Below, one piece after another: positions 8,987 to 17,168 of a DNA stretch of 64,000 nt. A model generated the notes under the pieces. It was not told where the DNA came from. It did not search any database and was given only the letters and a program-made list of their open reading frames with translations. This stretch comes from CAINDZ01 sp964399195 (GTDB lineage Bacteria > Krumholzibacteriota > Krumholzibacteriia > LZORAL124-64-63). How positions within the stretch are numbered: the first letter of the stretch is position 1; every line of letters starts with the position of its first letter. The stretch is taken from contig CAYNPY010000005.1 of the NCBI GenBank assembly GCA_964399195.1, positions 12,620 through 76,619 of the forward strand, written 5' to 3'. Made by a program: the position numbers and the translations under genes.

Positions 8987-9841
8987 ATGGAAGCCCTGCG
9001 CCGCTACCTGTCGTTCATCAAGTTCGAGCACACGATCTTCGCGCTGCCGTTCGCGCTGATCTCCCTGCTCGTGGCCAGCGACGGGCGGCCGCGCCCGCAG
9101 ACGCTGCTGTGGGTGCTGGCGGCCATGGTCGGCGCGCGCAGCGCGGCGATGGCCTTCAACCGCCTGGCCGACCGCGCCTTCGACGCCGCCAATCCGCGCA
9201 CCGCGGACCGCCACCTGCCAGCCGGCACCGTGTCGGTGGCTGGCGCCGCCCTGTTCACGCTGGCCGGCGCGGCCCTGCTGGTGGTCGCGGCCTGGCGCCT
9301 GAACCCGCTATGCCTGAAGCTGAGCCCGGTGGCCCTGCTGGTGACCCTCGGCTACTCGTACACCAAGCGCTTCACCGCGCTCTCGCACCTGGTCCTGGGG
9401 CTCGGGCTGGGCATCGCGCCGGTGGGGGCGTGGCTGGCGGTGACGGGCGGGTTCGCCGCGTTCCCGCTGTGGCTGGCCGCCGCGGTCATGTTCTGGGTGG
9501 CGGGCTTCGACACCATCTACGCCTGCCAGGACGTGGAGTACGACCGTCAGGCGGGCCTGCATTCGCTGGCGGCGCGCCTGGGCACGCGGCGCGCGCTGGC
9601 GCTGTCGCGCGTCTTCCATGTGCTGGCCATCGCCTGCATGGCCGCGGCCTTCCGGCGCGCCGAGCCGCTGGGCGCGCTCTCGCTGGTGGGGGTCGGCGTC
9701 ATGGCGGCGCTGCTCGCCTGGGAGCAGTCGCTGGTGCGGGGCGGCGACCTGCGGCGGCTGGACCGCGCGTTCTTCGAGATCAACTCGTGGGTGGGCATGG
9801 CGCTGCTGGCGGTGGTGGTGGCGGACCTCTACGTGGCCTGA
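8987..9841 (+). CDS. UbiA-family polyprenyltransferase
   Basis: This 284-residue integral membrane enzyme attaches a polyprenyl chain to an aromatic acceptor in quinone biosynthesis. Both Mg-diphosphate motifs are visible: N-x3-D-x3-D as NRLADRAFD (Asn58) and the second D-x3-D as DVEYD (Asp182). About eight or nine hydrophobic segments fit the family. The sequence style (FIKFEHTIFALPFAL at the N-terminus, CQDVEYDR) is like the 4-hydroxybenzoate/1,4-dihydroxy-6-naphthoate prenyltransferases of the ubiA/mqnP group. In an anaerobe-like genome with complex I, menaquinone is the likelier product (inference). ATG 8987 is preferred over GTG 8975 because it directly precedes the conserved MEALRRYLSFIKFEH. 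Confidence 0.85.
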   Translation: MEALRRYLSFIKFEHTIFALPFALISLLVASDGRPRPQTLLWVLAAMVGARSAAMAFNRLADRAFDAANPRTADRHLPAGTVSVAGAALFTLAGAALLVVAAWRLNPLCLKLSPVALLVTLGYSYTKRFTALSHLVLGLGLGIAPVGAWLAVTGGFAAFPLWLAAAVMFWVAGFDTIYACQDVEYDRQAGLHSLAARLGTRRALALSRVFHVLAIACMAAAFRRAEPLGALSLVGVGVMAALLAWEQSLVRGGDLRRLDRAFFEINSWVGMALLAVVVADLYVA

Positions 9842-9854
9842 GCCGCATTCCGCC

Positions 9855-10544
9855 TCACCGCGCCGGATACCCCACCGTCTGCGCCAGCACCACCCGCTGC
9901 GAGGCCGGCAGCCCGAGCAGTTCCGCCACCGCCGCGCGGTCGACCAGGGCCCTGACCACCGTCGTCAGCCCCGACGAAGCCGCGTAGAGGTAGACGTTCT
10001 GCACCACGATGCCGGCGTGGACGCCGTCGTAGCGGAAGGCGTCGGCCTCGGCCACGTTGCCGGGCATCTTCGCCGCGTCCGCCACGTAGACGAGGTTCAC
10101 CGGCGCCGTGGCGACGAACGGTTGCGTGCCGGTCGCCGCGCGGTGGTCGCCGGCCTTCACGCCCACCAGCGCGTGGGCGACGGCGTCATGGCGGAAGACG
10201 CCGCCCTCCGTGAAGACGAAGACTTCGAGGTTCTGCCAGTTGCGCGCCGTGGCGGCCGTGCGCTTGCCCTCAGCCGGCCGGTTGACGCCGTTGGCCGCCC
10301 ACAGCAGGTCCGACAGGACCTGCAGCGGCAGCGCACCCGGCGCGAACTCGCGCCCGGACTGGCGGCGCGCCAGCGCGTCGAGCAGCGGCAGGCCGCCGCT
10401 TTGCGCGGGCGCGGGCAGCGCGACGGACACGCCCGGTTCACAGGTCAGCGCCTCGGTTGTCGCCCCGACCGCCGGTCCGGCCCCGACCGCCAGGGCCAGC
10501 AGCAGCAGGTAAGCGGTTCGGCGCGGAGCGGCGGCGTTCGACAT
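9855..10544 (-). CDS. SagB/ThcOx-type nitroreductase, exported
   Basis: This 229-residue protein has a signal peptide (about 1-28, ending AVGA) followed by a nitroreductase fold typical of small SagB-type proteins: ARRQSGREFAPGALPLQVLSDLLWAANGVNR near the start (FMN-binding Arg/Ser), a TARNWQN segment and a C-terminal LPASQRVVLAQTVGYP. It is a predicted FMN-dependent oxidoreductase acting outside the cytoplasm; the substrate is unknown. The ATG at 10544 is chosen over longer upstream frames because GGGAGG (10555-10560) precedes it and a signal peptide follows. It converges tail to tail with the UbiA gene, 13 bp apart. Confidence 0.8.
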   Translation of the reverse strand: MSNAAAPRRTAYLLLLALAVGAGPAVGATTEALTCEPGVSVALPAPAQSGGLPLLDALARRQSGREFAPGALPLQVLSDLLWAANGVNRPAEGKRTAATARNWQNLEVFVFTEGGVFRHDAVAHALVGVKAGDHRAATGTQPFVATAPVNLVYVADAAKMPGNVAEADAFRYDGVHAGIVVQNVYLYAASSGLTTVVRALVDRAAVAELLGLPASQRVVLAQTVGYPAR

Positions 10545-10609
10545 GCCGGAGATCCTCCCGTGACGAAGTGACAGGATGCGATCGAAGCTGCAGGATACCG
10601 ACTCCCGCC

Positions 10610-11272
10610 TCAGCGGTACAGTTCGATCCGAGCCACCGCGACGTCGGCCGCGAAGGCCTTCTTGCCCGCGACGATGCCCAGGCGCTGGAGCCGGGACACG
10701 TCGAGCGCGGTCCCCAGGGACTCGGGCCGGAAGTCCGCGAAGGGAATCTCGATCTCCGTCCAACCCGGGCCGCAGCGCAGCTCCGCGCCGTAGTACTGCC
10801 AGGGGAGCCGGCAATCGGCGGTGCGCAGGTGGACGTAGTAGCCGTCCGCGGCGCCTCGCGCGATCAGCCGCAGGCCCGTCCAGCCCCGCGCGTCGAGCGC
10901 GCCGCCGCGCTCCGCCAGCGGCAAAGCGACCTGGATGAAGCCGCCGTTGTTGGCGAGCGAGACCTCGCCGCTCAGGCGCAGGCAACGGCGCCCGTCGAGC
11001 ACCTCGATCGCGCTGTCGGCTCGCGACAGCCCGCCCATCACCTGGTCGGTGAAGCGCTGCCACACCGTCGCTAGGCTGGAGACCCCGTCGTCGCGGCCGA
11101 AGTCGTCGATCAGGAACGCGGCCTCACCGGCGAGACCTGCGGCGGGCGTGTCACGATCCACGGCGGCTCCCTCCGGCGGACTCGCCTGCGAGGCGTTGAG
11201 GGCGATGAGCACGGCGACCAGGAGCGTCCAGGGGCACGTCCTGCGAGGGCCGATGGCGCGCGCGCGGTTCAT
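10610..11272 (-). CDS. CIA30-family protein (NDUFAF1-like), exported
   Basis: This 220-residue protein has a hydrophobic N-terminal segment (about 15-30) and a CIA30 beta-sandwich. Diagnostic stretches are FTDQVMGGLSRAD, LSGEVSLANNGGFIQV and the carbohydrate-binding-like GYYVHLRTAD. In mitochondria CIA30/NDUFAF1 helps assemble complex I. Bacterial homologues are usually of unknown function, and a link to the nuo operon 46 kb away would be speculation. It lies 65 bp upstream of the SagB-type gene on the same strand. Confidence 0.8.
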   Translation of the reverse strand: MNRARAIGPRRTCPWTLLVAVLIALNASQASPPEGAAVDRDTPAAGLAGEAAFLIDDFGRDDGVSSLATVWQRFTDQVMGGLSRADSAIEVLDGRRCLRLSGEVSLANNGGFIQVALPLAERGGALDARGWTGLRLIARGAADGYYVHLRTADCRLPWQYYGAELRCGPGWTEIEIPFADFRPESLGTALDVSRLQRLGIVAGKKAFAADVAVARIELYR

Positions 11273-11333
11273 GGATCTCGGACCTCCACGGTCCGGCGAC
11301 AGGGCGTCCGCGGGGACTGTCGCCGCCGCCGCT

Positions 11334-12572
11334 CTACGGCAGCCGGTAGCAGATCACCTCGAGCGGTTCCGCGTCCGCCGAGGGATCCTCGGCCTCGTCG
11401 CCGTCCCGCCCCAGTCCGGCCATCGCCGACTCGCGCGCCTGATCGAAGTTGCGCACCACCAGGAACGTCTTCCCGTCCAGGAACAGCACGACGTCCTGCC
11501 GGTTGTCGAAATCCGGCACCCGCAGCGAGAGCTCCTCGACGAACTTCCCGTCCGGCGTCACCACGTCGTAACGCGCGGCCACCCCGGCCGGCAACTGCTC
11601 GCGCGACTGCAGGCAGTTCGTCACGAACAGGCGTCCGTCGGCCGCCACGTTGATGCGTTCGATGGCCGGGTCGGTGTCCAGGGCCTTGCTCTCGATCGGC
11701 TGCCGGCGCCCGTTGACGATGACGACCATGCCGTCGGTGAGCTCCGCCTTGTCCTCGGCCGTGCGCTTGCGCGGCGTGAATGGCCGCCGGAAGGTCGAGC
11801 GGATCGCGCCGTCCAGGCCGCGCGCGTTGATCACCCAGGCTTCGCGCTCGGGCGCGCTGTAGACGATGCCGTCCTTCGAGACGTTCCAGGTGTTCAGCTC
11901 GGAGAATTCGGCTGCCTCGTCGAAGACGCGGCGCTGCAGGTCGTTCTCGCGGGAGCGCTCGAACAGCTTGACTTCGTCCTTGCCGGCCAGATCCATGACC
12001 GACATGATCGAGACCTGCGTGCTCTTGCCGGTCTCCTGGTTGAACGTGCCTCGCCCGCGGACGCCGACCAGCTTGCCGCCGCCCACGCGCAGCTCGCGCA
12101 TGAAGTTGAAGCCACCCTCGACCGCCTCGCCTCCCACCTTGATCTCGCCGCCGGGCGTGCCGTCCGGCTTCAGCGTCGTGACGCGGCTGGGAAAGCCCTG
12201 CACCACGGCCAGCCGGCCGTCCGGCAGGAAGAACAGCCCGTGGGGGTTGTTGAACTCGCCCGGGCCGTCGCCCTGGCGGCCCAGCGTCCGGACCAGCGAA
12301 CCGTCGGGCGCCACGACCAGCACCTGCGCCATCTGGCGGTCCACCAGGTAGACGTTGCCGTCGGGGCCCAGCATACCGCCGGTGACCATGCCCAGGAGCA
12401 CGTCTTCGTCGTCATCGCCGCCCAGGCGCCAGACCTCCTTCAGATCGACGGCCCGCTGCGCGGGCGCCGCGGCGGGCAGGTTGACGGTGGCTGGAGCGGC
12501 TTGCGCGGCTATCCCGGCAAGGGCCAGTTGGGCCGGGAGGACGATGACGGCGGCCAGGCGCAGTGCGATCAC
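11334..12572 (-). CDS. Exported NHL/6-bladed beta-propeller protein
   Basis: This 412-residue protein has a signal peptide (VIALRLAAVIVLPAQLALAG) and propeller repeats of the 6-bladed type: MLGPDGNVYLVDRQMAQVLV, PDGSLVRTLGRQGDGPGEFNNPHGL, LPDGRLAVV, VAADGRLFVTNCL. Such proteins are common in FCB-group genomes and bind unknown ligands in the periplasm. The GTG start at 12572 is preferred because GAGGTG precedes it and the signal peptide begins there; an upstream in-frame ATG gives an unlikely basic extension. The C-terminus is acidic (GDEAEDPSADAEP) before the end. Confidence 0.75.
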   Translation of the reverse strand: MIALRLAAVIVLPAQLALAGIAAQAAPATVNLPAAAPAQRAVDLKEVWRLGGDDDEDVLLGMVTGGMLGPDGNVYLVDRQMAQVLVVAPDGSLVRTLGRQGDGPGEFNNPHGLFFLPDGRLAVVQGFPSRVTTLKPDGTPGGEIKVGGEAVEGGFNFMRELRVGGGKLVGVRGRGTFNQETGKSTQVSIMSVMDLAGKDEVKLFERSRENDLQRRVFDEAAEFSELNTWNVSKDGIVYSAPEREAWVINARGLDGAIRSTFRRPFTPRKRTAEDKAELTDGMVVIVNGRRQPIESKALDTDPAIERINVAADGRLFVTNCLQSREQLPAGVAARYDVVTPDGKFVEELSLRVPDFDNRQDVVLFLDGKTFLVVRNFDQARESAMAGLGRDGDEAEDPSADAEPLEVICYRLP

Positions 12573-12694
12573 GGGAACACCTCGGTGTGTCGGGAGGGGA
12601 TGCGGGTCGGGGGCAAAGCGAACCAACCTCCCTTTTACGGCGGGAGGATCGTCGGGGTTCCCGGCGGGGCCCGGCGGCCGGGCGCGCCGCCCGG

Positions 12695-12934
12695 TCAAGG
12701 CAGGCGGCCGTGCGTGCCGTCGCAGTAAGGCGCGTTACCGGTGTGCTTGCACTGGCAGAGGGCCTTCCTGGCCGGCTCAGCCAGCTCGAAGATCGTCGGG
12801 CGGAACTCCGAGCCGGCGTGCGAGCCGTCGCAGAAAGGTTGTTTGGCCGACTGGCCGCAGGTGCAGTAGGCGTAGCGGCCGGCGGCCAGCTCCAGCACGG
12901 CGGGCTGGCGGGCGGCGATCTTCGGGTCGCTCAT
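12695..12934 (-). CDS. Dual CDGSH iron-sulfur domain protein
   Basis: This 79-residue protein contains two CDGSH-type [2Fe-2S] sites: CTCGQSAKQPFCDGSH in the first half and CQCKHTGNAPYCDGTH in the second. Each provides three Cys and one His ligand, as in the bacterial dual-CDGSH (Miner2-like) group. It is probably a cytoplasmic redox or cluster-transfer protein. The ATG at 12934 has an AAGGAGA ribosome site; an upstream in-frame ATG lacks one. The palindrome at 13051-13064 lies about 120 bp upstream. Confidence 0.9.
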   Translation of the reverse strand: MSDPKIAARQPAVLELAAGRYAYCTCGQSAKQPFCDGSHAGSEFRPTIFELAEPARKALCQCKHTGNAPYCDGTHGRLP

Positions 12935-13050
12935 GTCGGAGTCTCCTTGTTGGCCGCACCGAAAAGGCGCGGCGCGGCGGTCATCGAGCACGCGGCGTGA
13001 CGCGTGCAGAAGGTAGCGACGCCGCCGTCAGGCCGCCCGCCCGGCGGGAT

Positions 13051-13064
13051 TTGCGCCGGCGCAA
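13051..13064. repeat. GC palindrome, copy 3
   Basis: TTGCGCCGGCGCAA is flanked by GAT and GTC, so the dyad extends to 20 bp with one mismatched pair. It lies between the CDGSH gene (start 117 bp away) and the 3' end of the membrane protein gene. Confidence 0.6.
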
Positions 13065-13105
13065 GTCGCGGTCTCCGGCACATCCACCGCGGGGCGCGCG
13101 GCGGC

Positions 13106-13657
13106 TCAGGAACCGCGCTTCGCCCCCTCCAGGAACGCGACCACGCGCGGCCGCTCCAGCGCCAGCAGGGCCAGGGCCACGAGGGCGAACGGCACCACGG
13201 CCGTGGAGCGCGCCGTGAGGATCGCCAGGATCACGCCGAACACCGCGACGGACTCGCGAAGGGCCCAGCTCATGATCAGCGAGGCCTGGTACGCCGGCAG
13301 GAGCTTCAGCAGTTCGCGTTCGCTCGGCGCCAGCTTCGGCGTCGCGGCCGTCTCGGCGGCCGTGGGCGCGGCGCCGGAGCCGGAAATCGTCCCGCGCGCC
13401 AGCTTGCCCGGCGCCAGCAGCGTGCGCGGCAGCACGAGTGAACCGGCCGCCGCCAGCAGCGCCAGCCCCGTCAGCGCCGCGGTCGCCAGCCGCGCGTCCG
13501 GCCGCGGGCCCGCCGCCGCGTCGCCGGCGGCGGGCCGCGTGACCACGAAGGCGATCAGGGCCACGTAGATCACCGTGGCGGCCAGGAAGGCCCCCCAGAT
13601 CAGGTTGAGGGTCCGCGCGCGCGGCGCGACCGCCTGCAGCAACTCGCGCGAGAGCAT
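13106..13657 (-). CDS. Hypothetical four-helix membrane protein
   Basis: This is a protein of 183 residues. Hydrophobic helices are at about 18-40, 60-80, 125-148 and 152-172, with a low-complexity Gly/Ala/Thr loop (SGSGAAPTAAETAATP) between the second and third. The tail is basic (ERPRVVAFLEGAKRGS). No family is recognised. ATG 13657 is preferred, with GGGGAGG five bases upstream; a GTG two codons earlier overlaps that site. It lies downstream of the PepF-type gene and may be cotranscribed with it. Confidence 0.65.
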   Translation of the reverse strand: MLSRELLQAVAPRARTLNLIWGAFLAATVIYVALIAFVVTRPAAGDAAAGPRPDARLATAALTGLALLAAAGSLVLPRTLLAPGKLARGTISGSGAAPTAAETAATPKLAPSERELLKLLPAYQASLIMSWALRESVAVFGVILAILTARSTAVVPFALVALALLALERPRVVAFLEGAKRGS

Positions 13658-13688
13658 GGCCACCTCCCCGCCGGCCGCCGGGCGCCGG

Positions 13689-15617
13689 CTAGCCCTCCAG
13701 CTTCACGCCCAGCAGCGTCGCCAGCTCGGTCACGATCCGGTCGAACCGCGCCAGAGCCGCGGTGATGGCGTCGGGCTTCGTCAGGTCGACGCCCGCTTTC
13801 TTCAACAGGTCCAGCGGCGGCTCGGCGCAGCCGCTCGACAGCATGTCCAGGTAGCCGTCCACGGCGGGCTGGCCCTTGGCCTTCACGTTCTCGGCGATGG
13901 CGATACCGCAGCTGAGGCCCGTCGCGTAGCTGTACACGTAGTACTTGTAATAGAAGTGGGGGATGTAGGCCCACTCCATGCCGTCGTTCGGGCCCAGCGT
14001 GAAGCCGGGGCCGTAGTAGCGCTTGATCAGGCCGGCGTAGGTCTCGTCCAGCAGCGCGGCGGTGACCGGCGTGCCCTGCTCGACGAAGCCATGGACGAGG
14101 CGCTCGAACTCGCTGAACAGCGTCTGGCGGTAGATCGTCGAGCGGATGGTCTCCAGTTCGGCGGCCAGGATGCCGATGCGCGCCGCCTGCGAATCCGCCT
14201 TCTTCACCAGGTAGTCCGACAGCAGCGCCTCGTTGCAGGTCGAAGCGATCTCGGCCAGGAACATCACGTAGCGGTGGTCGTGGTACGGCTGGTTCTCCAT
14301 CGAGAGGTGGCTGTGCAGCGCGTGGCCGTACTCGTGCGCCAGCGTCGACAGATCGTCCAGCGTGTCCTGGTAGTTCATCTTCACGTACGGGTGGCGGCCG
14401 TAGACCGAGGCCGAGAAGGCGCCGCTGTCCTTGTCGTTGCTCGGGTAGACGTCGATCCAGCCGTTGCGCGGATCCAGGCCGTGCTCCAGCATCCGCACGT
14501 ACTCCTTGCCCAGGGGCGCCAGCGCCGCCGGCAGGATCTCGCAGGCCTGGGCGTAGGGCACGTCCATCTCGGCGTCGGCTGTCAGGGGCACATTGAGGTC
14601 GTAGAGCCGGATGTCGTCCAGGCCCAGCACCTGCCGGCGCAGCTCGACGTAGCGGTGCAGCGGCCTGAGGTTCGCGTTCACGGCCGCGATCAGGTTGTCG
14701 TGCACGGCCACCGGCAGGTTGTCCTTGTCCAGGTAGGCCTCCAGCGCCGTGCCGTAGCCGCGGGCGCGGGCGAACGTCACGTCCAGCTCGAACTGGCCGG
14801 CCAGCGTGGCGGCGAACGCGTGCTGGAACTGGCGCAGCGTCTCGTAGAACGCCGTCACGGCCTCCTCGCGCACGCGCCGGTCGGTCGAGGCGCGGAACAC
14901 CGGGTAGTTCGACAGCGTCAGCTGCACTTCCTTGCCCTCGGCGTCATGCACCTTGGGCCAGGCGATGTCCGACAGCAAGGCGCCGAAGGCGTCCTCGTAG
15001 CCGCTGGGCACCTCGTTGAGGTCGATCTCCAGCCAGAGGTTGTCGCCGGCCAGCTGCAGCGCCTTCTCGGCCTCGGGCGGCAGCACGCGCGACTTCCGCC
15101 GGCGCAGGTTCTCCAGGTAGTTGCGGTACTCCGACGGGCCGTCCGCGGCAGCGTACGCCTTCTTCATCGCCGCGTCGTCCAGCGCCAGCAGCTCGCCGCG
15201 CAGGAACCCGGACGCCGCGTTCAGCTCCTCCAGCAGGGAGAGGCTCAGCTGCTTGCGCGCCTGCAGTTCCTGGTTCGTCTGCTCGCTGTCCAGCGCCAGG
15301 TTCGCGTACTGGGCGATGCGGCTGGTGCGGTCGTGCAGGTCGAAGTAGAGCTTCAGGCAGCCGGCCATCGCGGCGGGCTTGCCCAGCGTGCCGGCGTAGG
15401 CCTGCAGCGCCGGCAGCTGGGCGCGCACCGCCTTCAGTTCGGCCTCCCACGCCGCGCCGTCGGCGAACAGGTTGCCCAGGTTCCACTTGTAGACGTCGGG
15501 CACCTGGGCGCGGGTGGCGTTCGCGTCGGGCTTGTACGGCGGCAGGTCGGCGGCGGACGCGGCGGTGACGGTCAGCATGGCGGCGCACACCAGCAGGTTG
15601 CGGAACCGGCGGGACAT
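13689..15617 (-). CDS. pepF: Oligoendopeptidase F-type M3 metallopeptidase, exported
   Basis: This 642-residue protein has a signal peptide (about 1-23, ending TAASA). It then has the PepF N-terminal helical region and the M3 catalytic domain with TLAHEYGHALHS (the HExxH zinc site) and the third ligand in LAEIASTCNE. Conserved YPSNDKDSGAFS and YYKYYVYSYATG segments are typical of oligoendopeptidase F. It cleaves short peptides. The signal peptide implies periplasmic rather than the usual cytoplasmic action, which is common in this lineage type. Length is near the family norm (about 600) plus the signal. Confidence 0.9.
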   Translation of the reverse strand: MSRRFRNLLVCAAMLTVTAASAADLPPYKPDANATRAQVPDVYKWNLGNLFADGAAWEAELKAVRAQLPALQAYAGTLGKPAAMAGCLKLYFDLHDRTSRIAQYANLALDSEQTNQELQARKQLSLSLLEELNAASGFLRGELLALDDAAMKKAYAAADGPSEYRNYLENLRRRKSRVLPPEAEKALQLAGDNLWLEIDLNEVPSGYEDAFGALLSDIAWPKVHDAEGKEVQLTLSNYPVFRASTDRRVREEAVTAFYETLRQFQHAFAATLAGQFELDVTFARARGYGTALEAYLDKDNLPVAVHDNLIAAVNANLRPLHRYVELRRQVLGLDDIRLYDLNVPLTADAEMDVPYAQACEILPAALAPLGKEYVRMLEHGLDPRNGWIDVYPSNDKDSGAFSASVYGRHPYVKMNYQDTLDDLSTLAHEYGHALHSHLSMENQPYHDHRYVMFLAEIASTCNEALLSDYLVKKADSQAARIGILAAELETIRSTIYRQTLFSEFERLVHGFVEQGTPVTAALLDETYAGLIKRYYGPGFTLGPNDGMEWAYIPHFYYKYYVYSYATGLSCGIAIAENVKAKGQPAVDGYLDMLSSGCAEPPLDLLKKAGVDLTKPDAITAALARFDRIVTELATLLGVKLEG

Positions 15618-15707
15618 GGACGGGCCTCCTCGACGGGGACGGCGGGGGATGCGTTCATGGAACCCATTCTCGGCCCCGGCGGCCCGTCGCGCCAGCGCGA
15701 AATGGCC

Positions 15708-15740
15708 GAGGGCCGGGTCCCCTGCGGGAGCCCGGCCCTC
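15708..15740 (-). terminator. Terminator-like hairpin after the TorF-type porin
   Basis: A 10-bp perfect stem, GAGGGCCGGG/CCCGGCCCTC (15708-15717 and 15731-15740), continues inward with TCCC/GGGA. In the minus direction it lies 32 nt after the porin stop. The T-tract is weak (ATTT). Confidence 0.55.
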
Positions 15741-15772
15741 CGGATTCGCGACCTCAAGGATCGCGGCAGAGT

Positions 15773-16534
15773 CTAGAAGCTGATCGCCGCGCTCACGCCC
15801 CAGACCAGCGAGTCGGCGTCGCCGCCTGCGTCCTCGACGCTGTCGCTGGCGTCATCCATCAGCGTGCTCCAGGTGACGCTGGGGGTGACCGTGGCCAGCG
15901 GCGTCGGATGCCAGGGCACCGCCATCGTGAAGGCCAGGTCGGTCAGCGAGCTGGCCGTGGTGCCGGCCTCCAGGGCCTTGCTCACGGCCGTCGGAAAGTA
16001 GCCCGCCAGGTAGCGGTCCGAGCCGGCACCCGCGCGGGCCGCCACCTCGACGCCCGCCGACGGCGACAACGGCAGGCCGTGGCTCACGCCGGCCTCCCAG
16101 TACCAGCCGTCGATCTGGTCGACGTCACGGTAAACCGTCAGGGTCGGCGACAGCAGCACGCCGGCGCTGGCGCTGGCGTAGGCCTCGGCGGTGTTCCGCT
16201 CGCTGGCGTCCGGCAGCGCGTAGTAGACGAACCCGAAGTCCAGCGATGCCACGGGCAGACCCACGCCGTAGCTGACCGTGAAATCGTACTTGTTGAAGCC
16301 GGTGGCGCCGTCGGCGCCGTCGGCATCGACGTTGCCCCAGACGCTCAGCCCGAACCCGCCGAGGGACGCGGACAGCTCCGGCTGCACGACGGCGGCATCC
16401 TGCAGGGTCATGCCGCGCCAAAGATAGCGGCCGAACCAGCCCACCTCGGCGCTCAGGTCCACCGGACCCATGGCGGCGGCGACCGTCGGGACCAGCAGCG
16501 CGAGGCAAAGGGTCAATGTGATGATCGACTTCAT
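15773..16534 (-). CDS. TorF-family putative porin
   Basis: This 253-residue protein has a signal peptide (about 1-21, ending VAAA) and a predicted beta-barrel. The first strands match the TorF family pattern (LSAEVGWFGRYLWRGMTLQD, then FGLSVWGNVDAD). The barrel ends VWGVSAAISF, with the C-terminal Phe used for BAM recognition. It is located in the outer membrane; the solute is unknown. The ATG at 16534 is preceded by GGGAG. A terminator-like hairpin follows. Confidence 0.75.
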   Translation of the reverse strand: MKSIITLTLCLALLVPTVAAAMGPVDLSAEVGWFGRYLWRGMTLQDAAVVQPELSASLGGFGLSVWGNVDADGADGATGFNKYDFTVSYGVGLPVASLDFGFVYYALPDASERNTAEAYASASAGVLLSPTLTVYRDVDQIDGWYWEAGVSHGLPLSPSAGVEVAARAGAGSDRYLAGYFPTAVSKALEAGTTASSLTDLAFTMAVPWHPTPLATVTPSVTWSTLMDDASDSVEDAGGDADSLVWGVSAAISF

Positions 16535-16736
16535 GTTTCCAGCTCCCGGTTGAAACGCCGGCAGGGGGCGACGCGGCCGCGACCGGCGGCGACCGACCCC
16601 ACGGACGCGACGGGTATCGGCAGCGGTGGCCCGGAACTGTAGCCCGGATGCCGTCGACCTCGGAACGGCGCTCAAGGCCCCGTCCCGCCTGCCGATCACG
16701 ACCGGGCCACGACCCACCCGCAGCGGAGGCGCCGAC

Positions 16737-17108
16737 GTGATCAAGGATATCGCTCTGCCCGGACCCGAAGTGCCCGTCATCGACGAATCGCGCCTGCTGG
16801 AGGAGTTCGGCGGCGACCGCGAGATCCTGGCCGAACTGCGCGACCTGTTCCTGTCGCAGGCGCCGCCGCTGTTCGCAGCCATCCTCGGCGCGATGGACCG
16901 CGCGGCCGTCGGAGAGCTGGTGAAGGACGCGCACAGCCTCAAGGGCGCCTGCGCCACCTACGGCGCGCCCCGACTGACGATGGTCTGCAAGGAGATCGAG
17001 CTGGCCGGCAAGGCCAACGACCTGGAGACGGCCCTGGCCTGGCGGGCGGCCTTCGAGGCGGAGTTCGCGGCGCTCCGCGAGGGTATCACGCGGGTCGCGC
17101 AGGGCTAG
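16737..17108 (+). CDS. Hpt (histidine phosphotransfer) domain protein
   Basis: This 123-residue protein consists of one Hpt four-helix domain. The phospho-acceptor is His66 in AHSLKGACATYGA, the canonical HSLKGxxxxxG signature. As a free-standing Hpt it would relay phosphate between a hybrid histidine kinase and a receiver such as the CheY-like protein at 22316-22678 (inference). The GTG start has a GGAGG ribosome site seven bases upstream. Confidence 0.85.
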   Translation: MIKDIALPGPEVPVIDESRLLEEFGGDREILAELRDLFLSQAPPLFAAILGAMDRAAVGELVKDAHSLKGACATYGAPRLTMVCKEIELAGKANDLETALAWRAAFEAEFAALREGITRVAQG

Positions 17109-17168
17109 CGCGCCGGCCGCGCAGCCGAAGCGAGACGGGACGGTGACCGCGGACCGCGACGGTTCCGG

